64,000 nt of DNA from Canna indica (lineage: Eukaryota > Streptophyta > Magnoliopsida > Zingiberales > Cannaceae): contig CP136898.1 of assembly GCA_034359265.1 (NCBI GenBank), positions 35,239,501-35,303,500 on the forward strand, given 5' to 3'. The notes under the pieces were generated by a model that was not told the origin of the DNA, did not search any database, and was given only the letters and a program-made list of their open reading frames with translations. Numbering within the stretch: the first letter of the stretch is position 1; every line of letters begins with the position of its first letter. The position numbers and the translations under genes are program-made. Below, one piece after another: positions 1-11,462 of this stretch.

Positions 1-2309
1 GTGAGAGACCCTCGACATCACAGATGCAGGACTAGAGCCGGATAGCAACCTTGGAGTCCGAACTAACACAACAGAGAGCGACGACAGAGGAGCGGGGACA
101 GGCTATAAGACCCGAGGTTTCCTAATATAAAATTTATTTTTGGTGCAGCGCACTGGATCAGGAGTTAGTCGGGTCGAGTCGCTGAATCACCGTAAGTAGA
201 AGGTATAATTTAAGCCTTATGAAATTTTATTTGTTAAATTGTTCCTTCCTTCTTAAGCATAAGATGCCTTAGTAGAGTCGAGTTCAAATCGTGTGTGCGG
301 ATTGAATCGGGGCTCAAATCAGACTCGGATTGAGTCGAGTTGGGGCCAAGTGAATAGGAGGGTATAATGGTCAAGTAAAGATGAGGGGATAAATCCCTCA
401 TCCCTAGCCGTGCGGCTCACCATTGGAGCCGCACGCACCCGAGAAGAGAGAAGGAGGAGGGGAAGCTTTGGAGTCGGTGCCGGATTTGTGTCACCGTCGA
501 AAAGATCAAGATCGCCGTCGCGCATCCCTTCTTCTTCCTTGATCAAGGTGAGTGGATTGTACCTTGTTGTGAAGGGTAGGCGGGTAGCCGACCCAAGGTT
601 TAGGGGTTTTCTCCGATTTCTCAATAAATTCCGTCGATTCGCTGATGTTCTTCCAAGATTTGATTTTAATGTGATGTACATGTTGTTTGTATGAAGTTTT
701 TCATCGTTTTTCTCGATGTTTAGGGCCGGCCACATGAAGGAGAAAGAGGGAAGGTCATGCCGAATTTTCCCCCAATTTCCTAGAGTGGTCGGAAGCCCTC
801 GAATTGAGTTTCTTGTGTGATTGATAACTTGATTCTTCTCAATCATGGCCGAAACAATGCTCTCCTGCCCCGCTTGCTCTCCGCCGAGCATGAACAGCCT
901 TGGGTAGGCTTGGCCAATGGGTATTAGAGGGAGAAAATGGCTTGTTATGTTTTATGCTTACATGTAGGGTACTATATCATATTTTTATGTTGTAGATCAT
1001 TCACATTATATATGAATCTTGGTAGTGATGGATTGAGATTAGTATATTATAAGAAAATGTTATTGGTAGTGCATACATGGTTAGGATCTTAGTATGGCAT
1101 GTGTATCATGTGAATGTTTCATTAATTTCTAATATATATGCTCAATTGTTACCTTGTGAGATAGTTACTTATCTTGCTGAAATTTCTTTATAAATGCAGA
1201 ATTTAATCATGTTGTTGTAGAAATCATGTGTATAATTATGGTAGTAGTTGTAGAATAATTCCCTATTAAGTTATGTGTTGTGACATAATTGTATCCAGAC
1301 ATTTCTACACTCATGACCTGTAATTTACACTTAAGAAATCGGCGAAGGACGCTAGATGACTATATGGAAATTCTAGGGTGTTTAATTATTCGGAGAAACT
1401 TGAATGTATACAAGCTAGGTTTCACACCTAGGGAACAACCAGCGGGCAATAGTGTGCGGCTGGTATGGCCCTAAACAATGGGGCCGAGTATGGGTGAATG
1501 CCCGGGATTTTTAAATAAGAAAACTCTAGGACACTTTGTATGTGTACTGTGATTGCGATGGTCGGCTGAGAAGCATGAACGGTAGAAACGACTAATGCTT
1601 AACTCGGCGGGTGTTTTGGGTCTTGAGATTGGACCAACGGGCCCACTAGGTGTTAGACCTGGGTGGCAGAGGGTCATGAGATTCCGTCAGTGGGCCACGC
1701 TGACGGTAGACCCGAGTTGGGTGGGACTAGCTATCCCTAACCCGACGGGTTCTTGAGATTAGTTGACCATCCTAGACGAAGGCCTGGTGTTTGTTTGACT
1801 TTCCTTATATGAGATGTGGGCCATGTGGCCGAGTTGTTATCTTGTGGTGTGGCGCCATTTTGGGCCGGGCGTATGGTTTATACAGGATGGCCGTCAGGCC
1901 GGTTGTTACATCTTTCTTAGATTAGATCCCTACAATTATAAATTGCTGACTTTTATGCATGTTATTATTAGGGATTTATGTGGAGGTTCGAAAGGACCAC
2001 TCACTGCGTCCCATGTGGACTCATGGTTTATGTCTTTTTTCTTTACATACACTGAGAGATGTTGTTTTGAAAATTTTGTATTTGACTTTAACGCAAGTTG
2101 TTTGTTTTCATAGTTGCTTTGTTTGCAACTCTTTGAAAATTGTGAACCATCTTTAAAACTTAATAAAAGTTTGCACCGTTGTTCTCTTACTCGGATATTT
2201 TTTTTGGATAGTTTGTTGTATCAGTATGTTGATATTCAGTGTATGTGGTAGGCTTCAGGGTAAGACATAGACCCTGGTCGATCACGCGACCCCAAGTTGA
2301 GGCGTGACA
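1..2309 (+). mobile_element. LTR-like sequence, Ty3 Del/Tekay-like, left end not found
   Basis: No intact gene was found. The right end reads like a Ty3 Del/Tekay-type LTR terminus, with a 'gatcacgcgacc' block followed by 'ggcgtgaca' at 2301-2309. The stretch from about 1430 to 2309 shares its order of motifs with 49690-50690: 'gtgggccacgctgacgg', 'atttatgtggagg' and 'taggcttcagg'. The part at 400-700 is GC-rich and could be the transcribed start of the LTR. The short ORFs on either strand look accidental. The left boundary and any target duplication are not visible, so the LTR or its element may continue beyond the window. Confidence 0.4.
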
Positions 2310-3177
2310 CAGGCGATGAGGAGCTAACACTCAGATTGCATTTCACTCAGGCCTTCTACCGATGATGTCGCAATCGTCGTCCTCCTTGACCCAGTCAACG
2401 CTCATGACCCAATTGTTGTCGACTCCACCACCTCCACTGCAGCCGTGAGATGTATGCTCATGTATTTTGATTATATTTTGTCCCTTGTTAGCCTCTGTTT
2501 GAGGCTTAGATACTTGATAGAGGTTTATACTTTATATTTCATATTTTGATATTTGTTTGCCTCAGGTTTGAGGCTTATAGTTGTTTATATACTTATAGTT
2601 GTATATATATGATATTTTGATACTTGTTTGCCTCCAGTTTGAGGCTTAGATTAATGATATTTATGTAAAACTTCTATTGTTGGTTGAAAATGTATGTGTA
2701 TGATGTTTTGTGGTTGTAATATGTGATTGTAAATAGATTATAATGTATAAATATCATTTGTATATAGGAGTTTTCAAAATTTTAATTTTTTTCAGTTACA
2801 AGATATAACTTTAGCCACGGCTTACCCACGACTACCCATCATTAGGCCGTGGCTGAAAGCGTATCGTAAATGGCTGATGGCCTGGGCAGCACCAAATATC
2901 ACAGTTGCTAATGATATCACCGACGGCTAGAAGTCGCGACTGATGTGTTTAAATCAGCGACAACCGCCGTGTGTTGTCACTGATATGTTTAAATCAGCGA
3001 CAGCGCACACGGCTGTCGCTGATGAGTAGTTGTGACGGTAGAGTTCAGCTGTCACAACTTATTTGAGACGCGCACATCAGTGACGATGTTTTGCCATGGT
3101 CCGCACCGTTCGTGATAGTCGTCATCGACGGTTCAGCCGGGCCCGAGCCATCGGTGACAACGATAATTCTAGTAGTG
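2310..3177 (+). mobile_element. CACTA 3'-terminal fragment (family C)
   Basis: This is the 3' end of a CACTA element in plus orientation. It ends in 'ttctagtagtg' at 3167-3177, the complement of a CACTACTAGAA terminal repeat, followed by 'tta'. Its sequence, read in the same direction, matches the reverse complement of 16296-17090: the C-terminal exon of the TNPA-like gene (2310-2460), an AT-rich 3' region, and the subterminal block rich in 'catcagtgacg' and 'tcagcgac' motifs (2810-3170). Homology runs right up to the LTR end at 2309, so the element was probably split by that LTR. The 5' remainder is not in the window. Confidence 0.75.
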
Positions 3178-3415
3178 TTAGTCCCCACACTTTATTTCCA
3201 TTTAGGATTCGGTCCCTGCCGTCACATAAGGCATAAACGGGGCTGACATGAATAACAGATTTTGACTAGATACTATTTGAACTTTGCTGACGTGGAGTCT
3301 GCAGGGACCAACTTGGTAAACTTTGGGGACTAAAACCAAAATGTTATAAATTATGGAGACTAAAACCAAAATTCAAGTAAACTATAGGGACCAAAATTAT
3401 TATCTTGCTTAAAAA
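3178..3415. repeat. Small repeat with partial inverted ends, MULE-like
   Basis: The left side begins 'gtccccacactttatttcc'. The right side has three spaced copies of a 'gggactaaaaccaaaat' type motif (about 3330-3405). Such sequences are common at the ends of Mutator-like and related non-autonomous plant elements. The two ends are only roughly complementary and no clean target duplication is visible, so the class is uncertain. Confidence 0.3.
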
Positions 3416-3785
3416 TATAAAAAATTACATGATATTTTTTAATTTATTATAAATAATTATAATATTTAAAAATATTAAAATTGAGCACACTACAGTAATT
3501 TATATTAATTTGGATGGATTTAAACCAACGTCGTCATTAAGCGTCGGTTTTTATCTGTTTATTGCCCCGATTTAGGGTGAACATCAAAAGTGATTTTGAT
3601 CCTAAATTTTGCTCATCAAAGCAATTTAAATTAGATTTCGAACATCAAAAAGTGCCAATTTTCACTCTAATATAAAGTTATTGCTACGATTTTCATGAGC
3701 AATGTTAAGAAATATTCAAATATTAATGTATTCTTTGTTCAATTAATATGTTCAATTCAAAAATATGAAATCAGATGTTTGTATC

Positions 3786-3947
3786 TTAAAATACGAAACC
3801 ATCGTCCTCTGAGTCTTCAAAGTGGACCCCCTTGACACTATTATCACTTTTATCACCATCGCTACTTTTACCACTGTCATATCCATCCTCTACGGCGTCA
3901 GTCAAATAATCTTCCATGACAATAAGCTCTTCATAAAAAATTCTAAT
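3786..3947 (-). pseudogene. Acidic C-terminal exon fragment, possibly MULE transposase-related
   Basis: On the minus strand, an open stretch of about 53 codons follows a plausible splice acceptor (ttttacag) and ends in TAA at 3786-3788. It encodes an acidic, serine-rich tail containing 'VHFEDSEDDGFVF'. Acidic tracts with a similar 'VHF-DSE' motif occur in MuDRA-like transposases, as I recall. There is no upstream exon in view. The fragment lies just outside the retroelement LTR that begins at 3993. It could equally be a fragment of another acidic plant protein. Confidence 0.28.
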
Positions 3948-5012
3948 CTGTAAAAGTTTCAAATTCTATACAAAGAGGTAATCTGTAAAAAGTGTAGTTG
4001 AAATGGCAACACTAAAGGGGGGGTGAATAGTGTGTTAACTAAATCTTTTGCCTAATATCAATTATATTCGTTTACTTAGATCACTTAGGCAAGTTGCGAT
4101 TTTGTGAATAAATGCTGAAGCAAGGTAAAGCAATTAAGCACAATCAACAATAAAAAAAAAATGCTAACACATAAATTTATAGTGGTTCAGCCCCAATGCC
4201 TACTCCACTACCTAAGCACCCCGCTTAGTGTGGGCGAAATGACGACACTAGAGGGGGTGTGAATAGTGTGTTTACTATACGATTAGCCTAAATCCAATTT
4301 TAACATTTACTTAAGACGTTTAGGCAATTTGCAATTCGATGATTTTATATGCGGAAGCAATAGATGATTTAGCAATTGAAGCAAATAAGAAATCAATGCA
4401 AACGCAAGATTTATAGTGGTTTGGCCCCAATGTCTACTCCATTAGCCTAAGCACCCTGCTTAGGATTTCCAAACTAGTTTTACTAGATTAATTTACGTTT
4501 TCCTTACACACGAGGACTTTTCACTGAAGAGACGCACTCTCGACCTAAGGCACTTCCACACCCGGAAGTCACCGCCTTCTTATCGAGAGTCCTCTTCCAC
4601 CTTAACCCTAAGGGACAACTAAACTAATCCTAGTAAACACTACGTTTAATTACACAAGTGGCTTTACACCTTTTCCACAAGGAAACCACTTCACACAAGA
4701 CCTAACACCCTAGGTCTTACTCAAGCTCAAATTCAACAATGTTAAAATAAACAGATAAAATACAATCAAAAGAGCTAAATAGATAAACCAAAATTATAAG
4801 CTCCTTTGCAAGCCTTTGGCACTTTCAACTCGTCAAAAGGTAGCGCTTGATCAACACACGAGTTGAGCCCAACTGTGCGTTGAAGAATATGACGCGAAAA
4901 GAAAATAGGGCACACTGCACTTAATCAATTGGAAGGCTTGGATCTTCCTATTTGATGGCTCAATAATCTCTGTAGAAGTAGAGGAAGAGTGTTAAATGAA
5001 TCATATCAGGGT

Positions 5013-5067
5013 ATATTTATACCCTGCTAAAGAAACGACAGCTCAACGGATAGTTTTCTACCCGTTG
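5013..5067 (-). promoter_or_regulatory. LTR core promoter: TATA box and adjacent hairpin
   Basis: In the sense strand a TATAAATA box (complement at 5013-5020) is preceded by an inverted repeat at 5044-5067 (arms CAACGGATAG and CTACCCGTTG around TTTT). The same pair occurs at matching positions in the other family-A LTRs (23910-23964, 48730-48784, 60890-60943). The hairpin sits about 25 bp upstream of the TATA box. Confidence 0.6.
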
Positions 5068-5079
5068 CAGACTGCCGGT

Positions 5080-5395
5080 CGAAGCGCCGGTTGAAGCATC
5101 GGTCGACCGGTCATTCGACTGCTACCGTTTTCCCTGTGGTCGGTTGACCGACGAGTCGACCGCCAGACGTAGATCACGTGATCTTCGATCAACCTGTCGG
5201 TCGACCGATGCGATCTTGCATCGTGGAATTTCGTAGGTCGGTCGACCGACTGGTCAATCGCCCAGACGCTCGCGACATTTGGTCAACCCGTCGATCGATC
5301 GACGCACGCAGCGTCTTTGCCTATTCGCCGGTCGATCGACTACCAGCCTCGACCTATTTCTACTGCCATTCGATCGACCGATCGGTCAACAAATT
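5080..5395. repeat. GTCGAC/CGATCG palindrome cluster in LTR U3 (solo LTR)
   Basis: Many overlapping short palindromes (GGTCGACC, CGGTCGACCG, CGATCGATCG) occupy about 300 bp directly upstream, in sense, of the hairpin and TATA box. All family-A LTR copies carry a version of this block. Palindrome-rich LTRs are a known feature of Sireviruses; the motif here is GTCGAC-based. Confidence 0.8.
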
Positions 5396-6369
5396 TTTGT
5401 CTGGACTGGCCTGATTGAGTCTTTGCTTGGGTTTTTCATTTTGCGCTCGATTTGCGGCTTCCGGCTTTCAACGCGCATAAACTTGGAGAGCTTTTCACTT
5501 AATCTTTGGACTCATCCAAGCGACTTTGATGCACTCATCGATCTTCGAGAAACTTCCGCGATGAACCCGAGCGCGACGATCAATGTCCTTTCGATTTTGC
5601 GATTTCTCCGATTTATCTGATCGAGGACATCGAATGCTAGTCGATATGGAACCTGAAAGATATTCTCAATGAAATTGTTAGTTCCATGTTTGTTATCTTC
5701 AAAACCATCAAAATCGAGATTAAGGCTAAGGTTGAAAACCTAAAGCCAACACTTAGGATTTCCAAGCTAACTTTTACTAGATTAATGTAGTTACCCTTAC
5801 AATGAGGACTTTGACTCGAAGAGTCAAACTCTCGACCTAAGGCACTTCCACACCCGGAAGTCTCCGCCTTCTTACCGAGAGCACTCTTCCACCTCAACCC
5901 TAAGGGACAACTCACTTAATCCTAGCAAGTTATGCTTTACAATGGTTTACAATGGTGGAATTAAACCTTAATCACAAAGGCAACCACCAACCAAATCAAA
6001 CCTAGCAACCTAGGTTTATACAAACTCAATTCCAAAAACAATAGGTTCAAATAACATGTAAAAATTACAATGAAAAGAGCTTAGAAATAAAACCAAGAAT
6101 CAATGCTCTTTTCCAAGCCTTCAAAGCCTCTTCAACTCACCAAGGACATAGACTCGAATCAGATCCCGAGTCGAGACAGAGTGCGCTTGAAGCGGATTTT
6201 GACGGAAGATTACAACGCCGCGATTCAATCTCTAGAAGGCTCAATTCTCCCTTTAGAGTGCTCAATAAAGTCTGTAAGAATCAAGGAGAGTGTTTAGACA
6301 AGTTAGATGAATGATTTTTAGGGCCTCTCAAGGAAACGTCAGCTCAACGAATAGACAACTATCCGTTGC

Positions 6370-6715
6370 AGACGCTCGATCGATTGGCCGGTCGACCGAC
6401 CGATCGACCGCTTAAAGCCATTGTTGCCTATTCTCTATGTGTGGTCGACCGGCAGGTCGACTGCCCAGATGCAAAATTGCATTCCCGCAATCCATTCGAC
6501 CCATCGATCGACCGACGTAGGTTGCGTCTTTGGCGATACGCAGGTCGATCGATCGATAATGCTAGTGCCCATTTTGGGCTTCGATCAGTCGACCACCCGA
6601 TTGACTGAAGTTCCTACTAACGCTTTGCGGCATCCTTCGGTTGATCGACCGGTCGAACGAGATGGCTACTGCCATTTTAGAAACCCTATTCGGTCGACCG
6701 CCCGATCGACCGAAC
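6370..6715. repeat. GTCGAC/CGATCG palindrome cluster in outer LTR U3
   Basis: This is the equivalent block in the outer LTR of element 1, with several copies of GGTCGACCG, GATCGATCGAC and similar motifs. The spacing differs from the nested copy, so the units have been gained and lost independently. The hairpin next to it is at 6345-6368 (arms CAACGAATAG and CTATCCGTTG). The neighbouring TATA box has decayed in this copy. Confidence 0.8.
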
Positions 6716-7060
6716 CTAGGCTAAATTTGATTTCTTCAGCCTTCTTCTTCTGCGCTTCATTTTCAGGTTCCGGCTTTCAACGAGCATCAACTTGAAGAGC
6801 TTTTCATTTGATCTTTGGACTCATTCAATGCGACTTTGGTGCACTCGTCGATCTTCGAGAAATTTTCGCGACTAACCCGAGTGCGACGAGCAATGCCCTT
6901 CTAATTTTCTGATTTCTTTAGATTTTTCCAATCGAGGACATCGAACGCTAATCGATATGGAACCTGAAAGATTTCTTGACGAAATATTAGTTTCATATTT
7001 GTTATAATCAAAACCGAGATTAAGAGATTAAGACCAAGGTTGAAAACCTAAAGCCAACAA

Positions 7061-7073
7061 TCTCCCCCTTTTT
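7061..7073 (-). other. Polypurine tract of element 1
   Basis: The minus strand reads AAAAAGGGGGAGA directly before the 3' LTR start at 7059. This is the expected plus-strand DNA primer site of a Ty1-copia element. The copia element at 52482 has the same kind of tract (AAAGGGGGAGA at 58896-58906). Confidence 0.85.
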
Positions 7074-7138
7074 GATGATGACAAACATCCTTAAGAAAAT
7101 ATATTCATTAAAGCATATAGGATATCAACTAAGGGATT

Positions 7139-7282
7139 TCTCCCCCTATCAACATGAATATCTATGAAAATAAACTTCCCCTATCTATATGCATGGATTT
7201 CCTATATTTTCCTTTCCTATATTTTTCTCCCCATTTACTTATATATTTCTCCCCCTTTATCCTATATATTTCTCCCCCTTTT
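7139..7282 (-). repeat. Cluster of extra polypurine-tract-like motifs
   Basis: Four further minus-strand purine runs of the GGGGGAGA type lie at about 7139-7147, 7226-7232, 7249-7258 and 7271-7282, separated by ATATA-rich spacers. Multiple polypurine tracts upstream of the 3' LTR are reported for Sireviruses, which supports the lineage call. Confidence 0.65.
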
Positions 7283-10010
7283 GACATCAATAAAAAAGGG
7301 CAAGAAAGGTCAATCTAGTCAAAGGGATGAAAAAACAAATATTTTTTTTCATGAAGTTGAGACTCTAAAGATTATTTTTCATAAAACATGAAAATCTCAA
7401 CCAAATGGATAGAAAACAAATGTTTAATATGAAACTTAAATCATACATGATAGCAAAGAGTGATAGATAGAATCCAAACCTAAATCATGTATGCACTCAA
7501 GCATGAATATTTTCATGAATATTGTTTCTTTTTCATGACATTTTGATTTCATTCAAACTTTCAAAATACAAAGATATAGTCATTTAAAGCATGTATATCA
7601 TGTTTGAAGTGTAACTAATGTCATTTGATCAAACTTTTAACTTAGAACGGTTTCATTTGAATTAAGCATGAAAACATGAAAATGCTAAGTATCAAGTTTT
7701 GCTATCTACTCATGTTTTCTCATATTTAGGCATCTAGACATCAAACGTGAGAGAATGTAAGTCTATGAATCAAGTTTGGGCTTAAAAAGAAATTTCTAAA
7801 TCACTTTGTTGACTTAGGTTAACCTATACTTCAAGATTTGAAATACCAATTGTTGGATGAAAATTTTTGATACCAATTATTGAATGGTCATTTGAAATGC
7901 ATGTATCAAATTTGAACTCAAAATGGATTTTCTAAGTTTATTTTTCATCCTATATTGTTTTCAATGAAAAATTGAATATTTCTAGTTATCATTCAATTTA
8001 TTAATATCATTCCTATGAATGATTTTACTCAAGAAATTGTGTAAATGATATTAGAAATGGAATCCAAATGGTATACGTGAGTTTTCATTTGAAGTTTTTG
8101 AAGAACTCAAAGTATCAGAAAGATTGATATTTCAAGAGGGATGATACTTTGTGTTTTAAAAATTTAACTTCAAACTTCCATTTTAAATTAGAATCTTGAT
8201 GAAACTTTTTCAAAAATTTTATTAAAGAACCTAGATTTTTCAGTGACGATAATTTACTCATGATTTTTCAAACTTAAATCTATGGATACCTAACATGAGT
8301 AAATCTAAGAATGTTCCCCAAATATGAATTGAAAATGAGACCTTTAAATCAACTTGTTGACTTGAGTCAACTTGGTTCAAAAGAGGTAAACATGAATTGA
8401 CCTCTATGTCATTTTATCCATATCAATATGAATTTTTTTCACTCTAATTGCTTGGAAACATGTCATACATATTCCTAAACATGTTTATGAAGTTTGGACT
8501 TAAAATGAAGTGTCCAAGTCGATTTGTTGACTTGAGTCAAAAAATTTCAAGTTCAAGTCACCTAAAGTGATATAGATATCACATTGTTCATCTAGACATA
8601 AATTTTCAATTTTCAATACCTAGACTCATGTGATATGTGTATCTAAACATGTTCATTTGGTGTTTACTCAAAATGAGGTCTCTAATAAGAATTTCAACCT
8701 AAAGCAAATTTCATTCAATCAATGTATCATGAAATTGCCTAAGTTATCAAAATTTTTCTACTCATGAAAATTCAAACATTTATCATGCAAAATCAATCAT
8801 GAGTATATAGAGACATCATTAAAGCATGAATATTCAAGTATTATATTAAGATTTTTTTTGCAAAATCAAATTCATACATTTTTCTTGAAAAATTTTCCAA
8901 ACTTTTCATTTCCTTTTCCATTTTTTTTAGATAGCATAGCCTTCAATGTTTACTGCTTTCTTAACTTGCAAGTAAGCTTCATTAGTGTCATAATGAAATT
9001 ATATACCAACTAGCAAGCTAACATACTAAATAGCAAAGGTTTAATGCAAAGTTTCATTTAAAAACCTTGACCTATGCTAGATAGTAAAGGTTCATTTTAA
9101 AGAGGTTATCGTGATATCAAAATGAATCTAAGGGATCTTAAGATGTGAAGCATTTGAGGAATAAGATCCCTAAACATGTTTAACTAGTTTGGACTTAAAG
9201 GAATGTCTCTAATAGTATGTATCAACCTAGAGCAAGTTTCATTCAATGAAATTTGTCTAAGTACTAAAATTCTACATACTCATGAGAATTCAAGGGTTTT
9301 AACATACAATTCTAATCATGAGTATAGAGACATAATTTAAGCTTAAATATTGAGGTATAACACTAAAATTTTGAATTTATCAAAGTTATACCTTATTCAT
9401 GATAATTTGTCAAACTAATCATTTTCTTCCTAGTTATTAGCCTCCTAAAATACTTATAACTTGCAAGTAAGCTACACTAATATTTTAGAGAAAATATAGC
9501 TACTTAGCAAGCTAACCCAACCAGAAAGCAAAGAGAAACATCCAGTATCATTATCAAAGATCACTTTGCTAAATGGTTTGAAATCTGTTTTAAATAAAAT
9601 CAAGTGATACCAAAATGAATTTTAAAAGATCACAAATGTAATATAATGAAAACATGATCTCCAACCCTTCCTATTGGTTGAAAACTGAAAGGCCACAATG
9701 AGCCTACGATTTGGAACCGCAAGGTCGCTTAGGCCTATTACAGGCCACATAGGTCTCCGAGGAGACTGGGAAATCAAAATCAAAATTTAAAAATATTTTC
9801 AAAAGAACTCTTTAGCAAGAGCGCGGAAAACAACTCAGATTAAACATAGTATCATAATATTCAACTAAGGTAAAATGATGCAAGTTAGAAGATGATACCA
9901 GAATAGTTTTTATGCCAACTTTACCTAAGACATCAAGGTAGCTTGAAGTTGCAACTAAGGAAGGATTCATCATTCAAGTCCATGGTCAACTCCAATACAC
10001 CACTTCTCAT
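7283..10010 (-). other. AT-rich non-coding interior of element 1
   Basis: Every frame on both strands is closed by frequent stops, and no pol motif was found. The text is AT-rich with recurring phrases such as 'ttgacttgagtcaac' and 'tcatgagtatagagac'. Near its gag-proximal end (about 9650-9770) it aligns with 21170-21302 of the second gag-only element, including a hairpin at 9752-9767. It therefore looks like a family-conserved non-coding region and not random flanking DNA. Confidence 0.6.
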
Positions 10011-11462
10011 TCATCCTTGTGTGGTAGCTCCCCCTACAAAAGAAGATGAGACTTTTGGTACCCAAATGGCTTTGGGTCCTTGGGGGTGAGTTGGCCTAGG
10101 AATCCAAAGTGTCTTAACTACACTTGGATTTTTCTTGAATGCACAATCATAAATAGCATGGCCAAAAATACCACAACAAAAACAATGTCCACTAAATTTC
10201 TTTTTGTTTTTGTTATGGACATGAGATTTATTATTAGAATACTTGTCATGTGAAACATGATGAGTATGAGCATTCTTGGAAACATCATTCCTCTTCTTAT
10301 GATCATGAGGTTTAAAAGAAGAATGTTTAACATGAGATTTAACATTAGCATAAACATTCCTTTTTGAAAAATCATTTCTACTAAAATTCATAAATGAGGA
10401 AATATTTTTCATTTCATTCATTTCCTTGTTTAGGTTTAGAACCTCATTTTTCAAATCAATCATGGAGTTATGTAAAGCATGCATTTGAGATTTCAACATA
10501 TAATTTTCCTTTTTGATTTTTGAGTTTTCATTTTTCAAAATCTCATTCTTAATTTTGAAACCATTTTTCAAGTTTTCATTTCCAAGCTTTAAGTCCTTAA
10601 GCTCAAGTTTCAACATATCATGACAAGGATCAAATGAGGTAGATTTCAATTTCTCATTTTCTAATTCTAGAGCATGCACATATGAACTAAGTCTAGAATT
10701 CTCATTTTTAATCCTTTTATTTTCCTTGTCCTTTTTTAAGAGCAGGGCATACATGATTTTATACTCATCCATCAATTCATCAAAATCATGAGAACTAGAT
10801 GAGTTAATACTATCATTATTATTAACATGACTAGAAGAAGTGGAGTGTACCTCATTGTTATCATTCATGAGGTATTCTTTTGAGATGGCTTCATTGTCAT
10901 GAAAAGAGAATGCTTCACTTGAGTAGGATGACGTGGAAGCATTTGACCTTCTCTTTGCCTTGTTTTTCATAGTAGGGCAATTCTTCTTCACATGCCCTTT
11001 TCCGTTGCACACATGGCAAATCACCTTCCTTTTCCGACTTTTAGTGCTCCTATGACTAGAGGCACTATGAGCTTCAAAAACTATATTAGTATTGGGTGGA
11101 TGACAATTGTCATCACTCCCCTCATCAAGCATATTGAACTCTTCGTTTTTTGCATAATTATAAAGCATGTTTAAGGTAGCTCAAATATCGAATGCGGAAG
11201 TACAAGGCATGATCTTTTCAAAGACATTATTTTCCAAAGAACAAAAGATGCACTTTGTAGCTTTAGCATTTAATTCAAACATATCAATTTGTTCTTGGGT
11301 CCATGCATTCATATTTTTCTTAGGTTCTACGTATTTTGACTTTACCATATTAAAAATACCTAAACCTTGAGTCTTTAGGAAAGTGTACATTCTACCCTTC
11401 CAAAGACCAAAGTTAGACTCATCAAACCTAGGAGATCTAGACGCTACCGACTCTAGTGTCAT
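10011..11462 (-). pseudogene. Gag protein, two CCHC knuckles, one nonsense codon
   Basis: This encodes the structural capsid/nucleocapsid protein of a Ty1-copia element. The frame starts at 11462 and reads through to 10011 with a single in-frame TGA at 11181-11183, where a tryptophan codon is expected (FDI-stop-A). The part before it (93 residues) is the N-terminal copia gag region (FDESNFGLWKGRM, like DUF4219/UBN2). The part after it (385 residues) has a CCHC knuckle at residues 51-64, a long lysine/asparagine-rich coiled coil, and a second CCHC at about residues 329-342, followed by a 'QGPKAIWVPK' motif. It stops at 'VGGATTQG', just before the protease would normally begin. Relative to the other gags here, the middle of the UBN2 domain is missing. 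The element's LTR and PBS lie directly upstream. Confidence 0.8.

Larger units (their letters stand above)
4229..5751 (-). mobile_element. Nested solo LTR, family A, TSD CTTAG
   Basis: This is a complete 1523-bp LTR beginning TGTGGGCGAAATG and ending AAAGCCAACA. It is flanked by the 5-bp direct repeat CTTAG at 4224-4228 and 5752-5756. The sister LTR at 11531 shows the unoccupied site ('ccccgcttagaatttt'). It contains no internal coding region, so it is a solo LTR left by recombination. In the sense (minus) strand it holds a palindrome block, a hairpin and a TATA box upstream of the transcribed part. Confidence 0.9.
3993..7059 (-). repeat. 3' LTR of element 1, split by a nested solo LTR
   Basis: The LTR runs from 'TGTAGTTGAAATGG' at 3993 to '...AAGCCAACA' at 7059. 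It is interrupted at 4229-5751, so its own sequence is 3993-4228 plus 5757-7059. It matches the element's other LTR (11531-12125) closely, including the shared block 'ctaaggcacttccacacc'. The polypurine tract lies immediately outside its right edge, which identifies it as the 3' LTR in the minus sense. Confidence 0.85.

Noticed and set aside
3988..3992. AAAAG as target duplication of element 1
   Set aside because: The opposite LTR is truncated, so its outer flank is not available for comparison.
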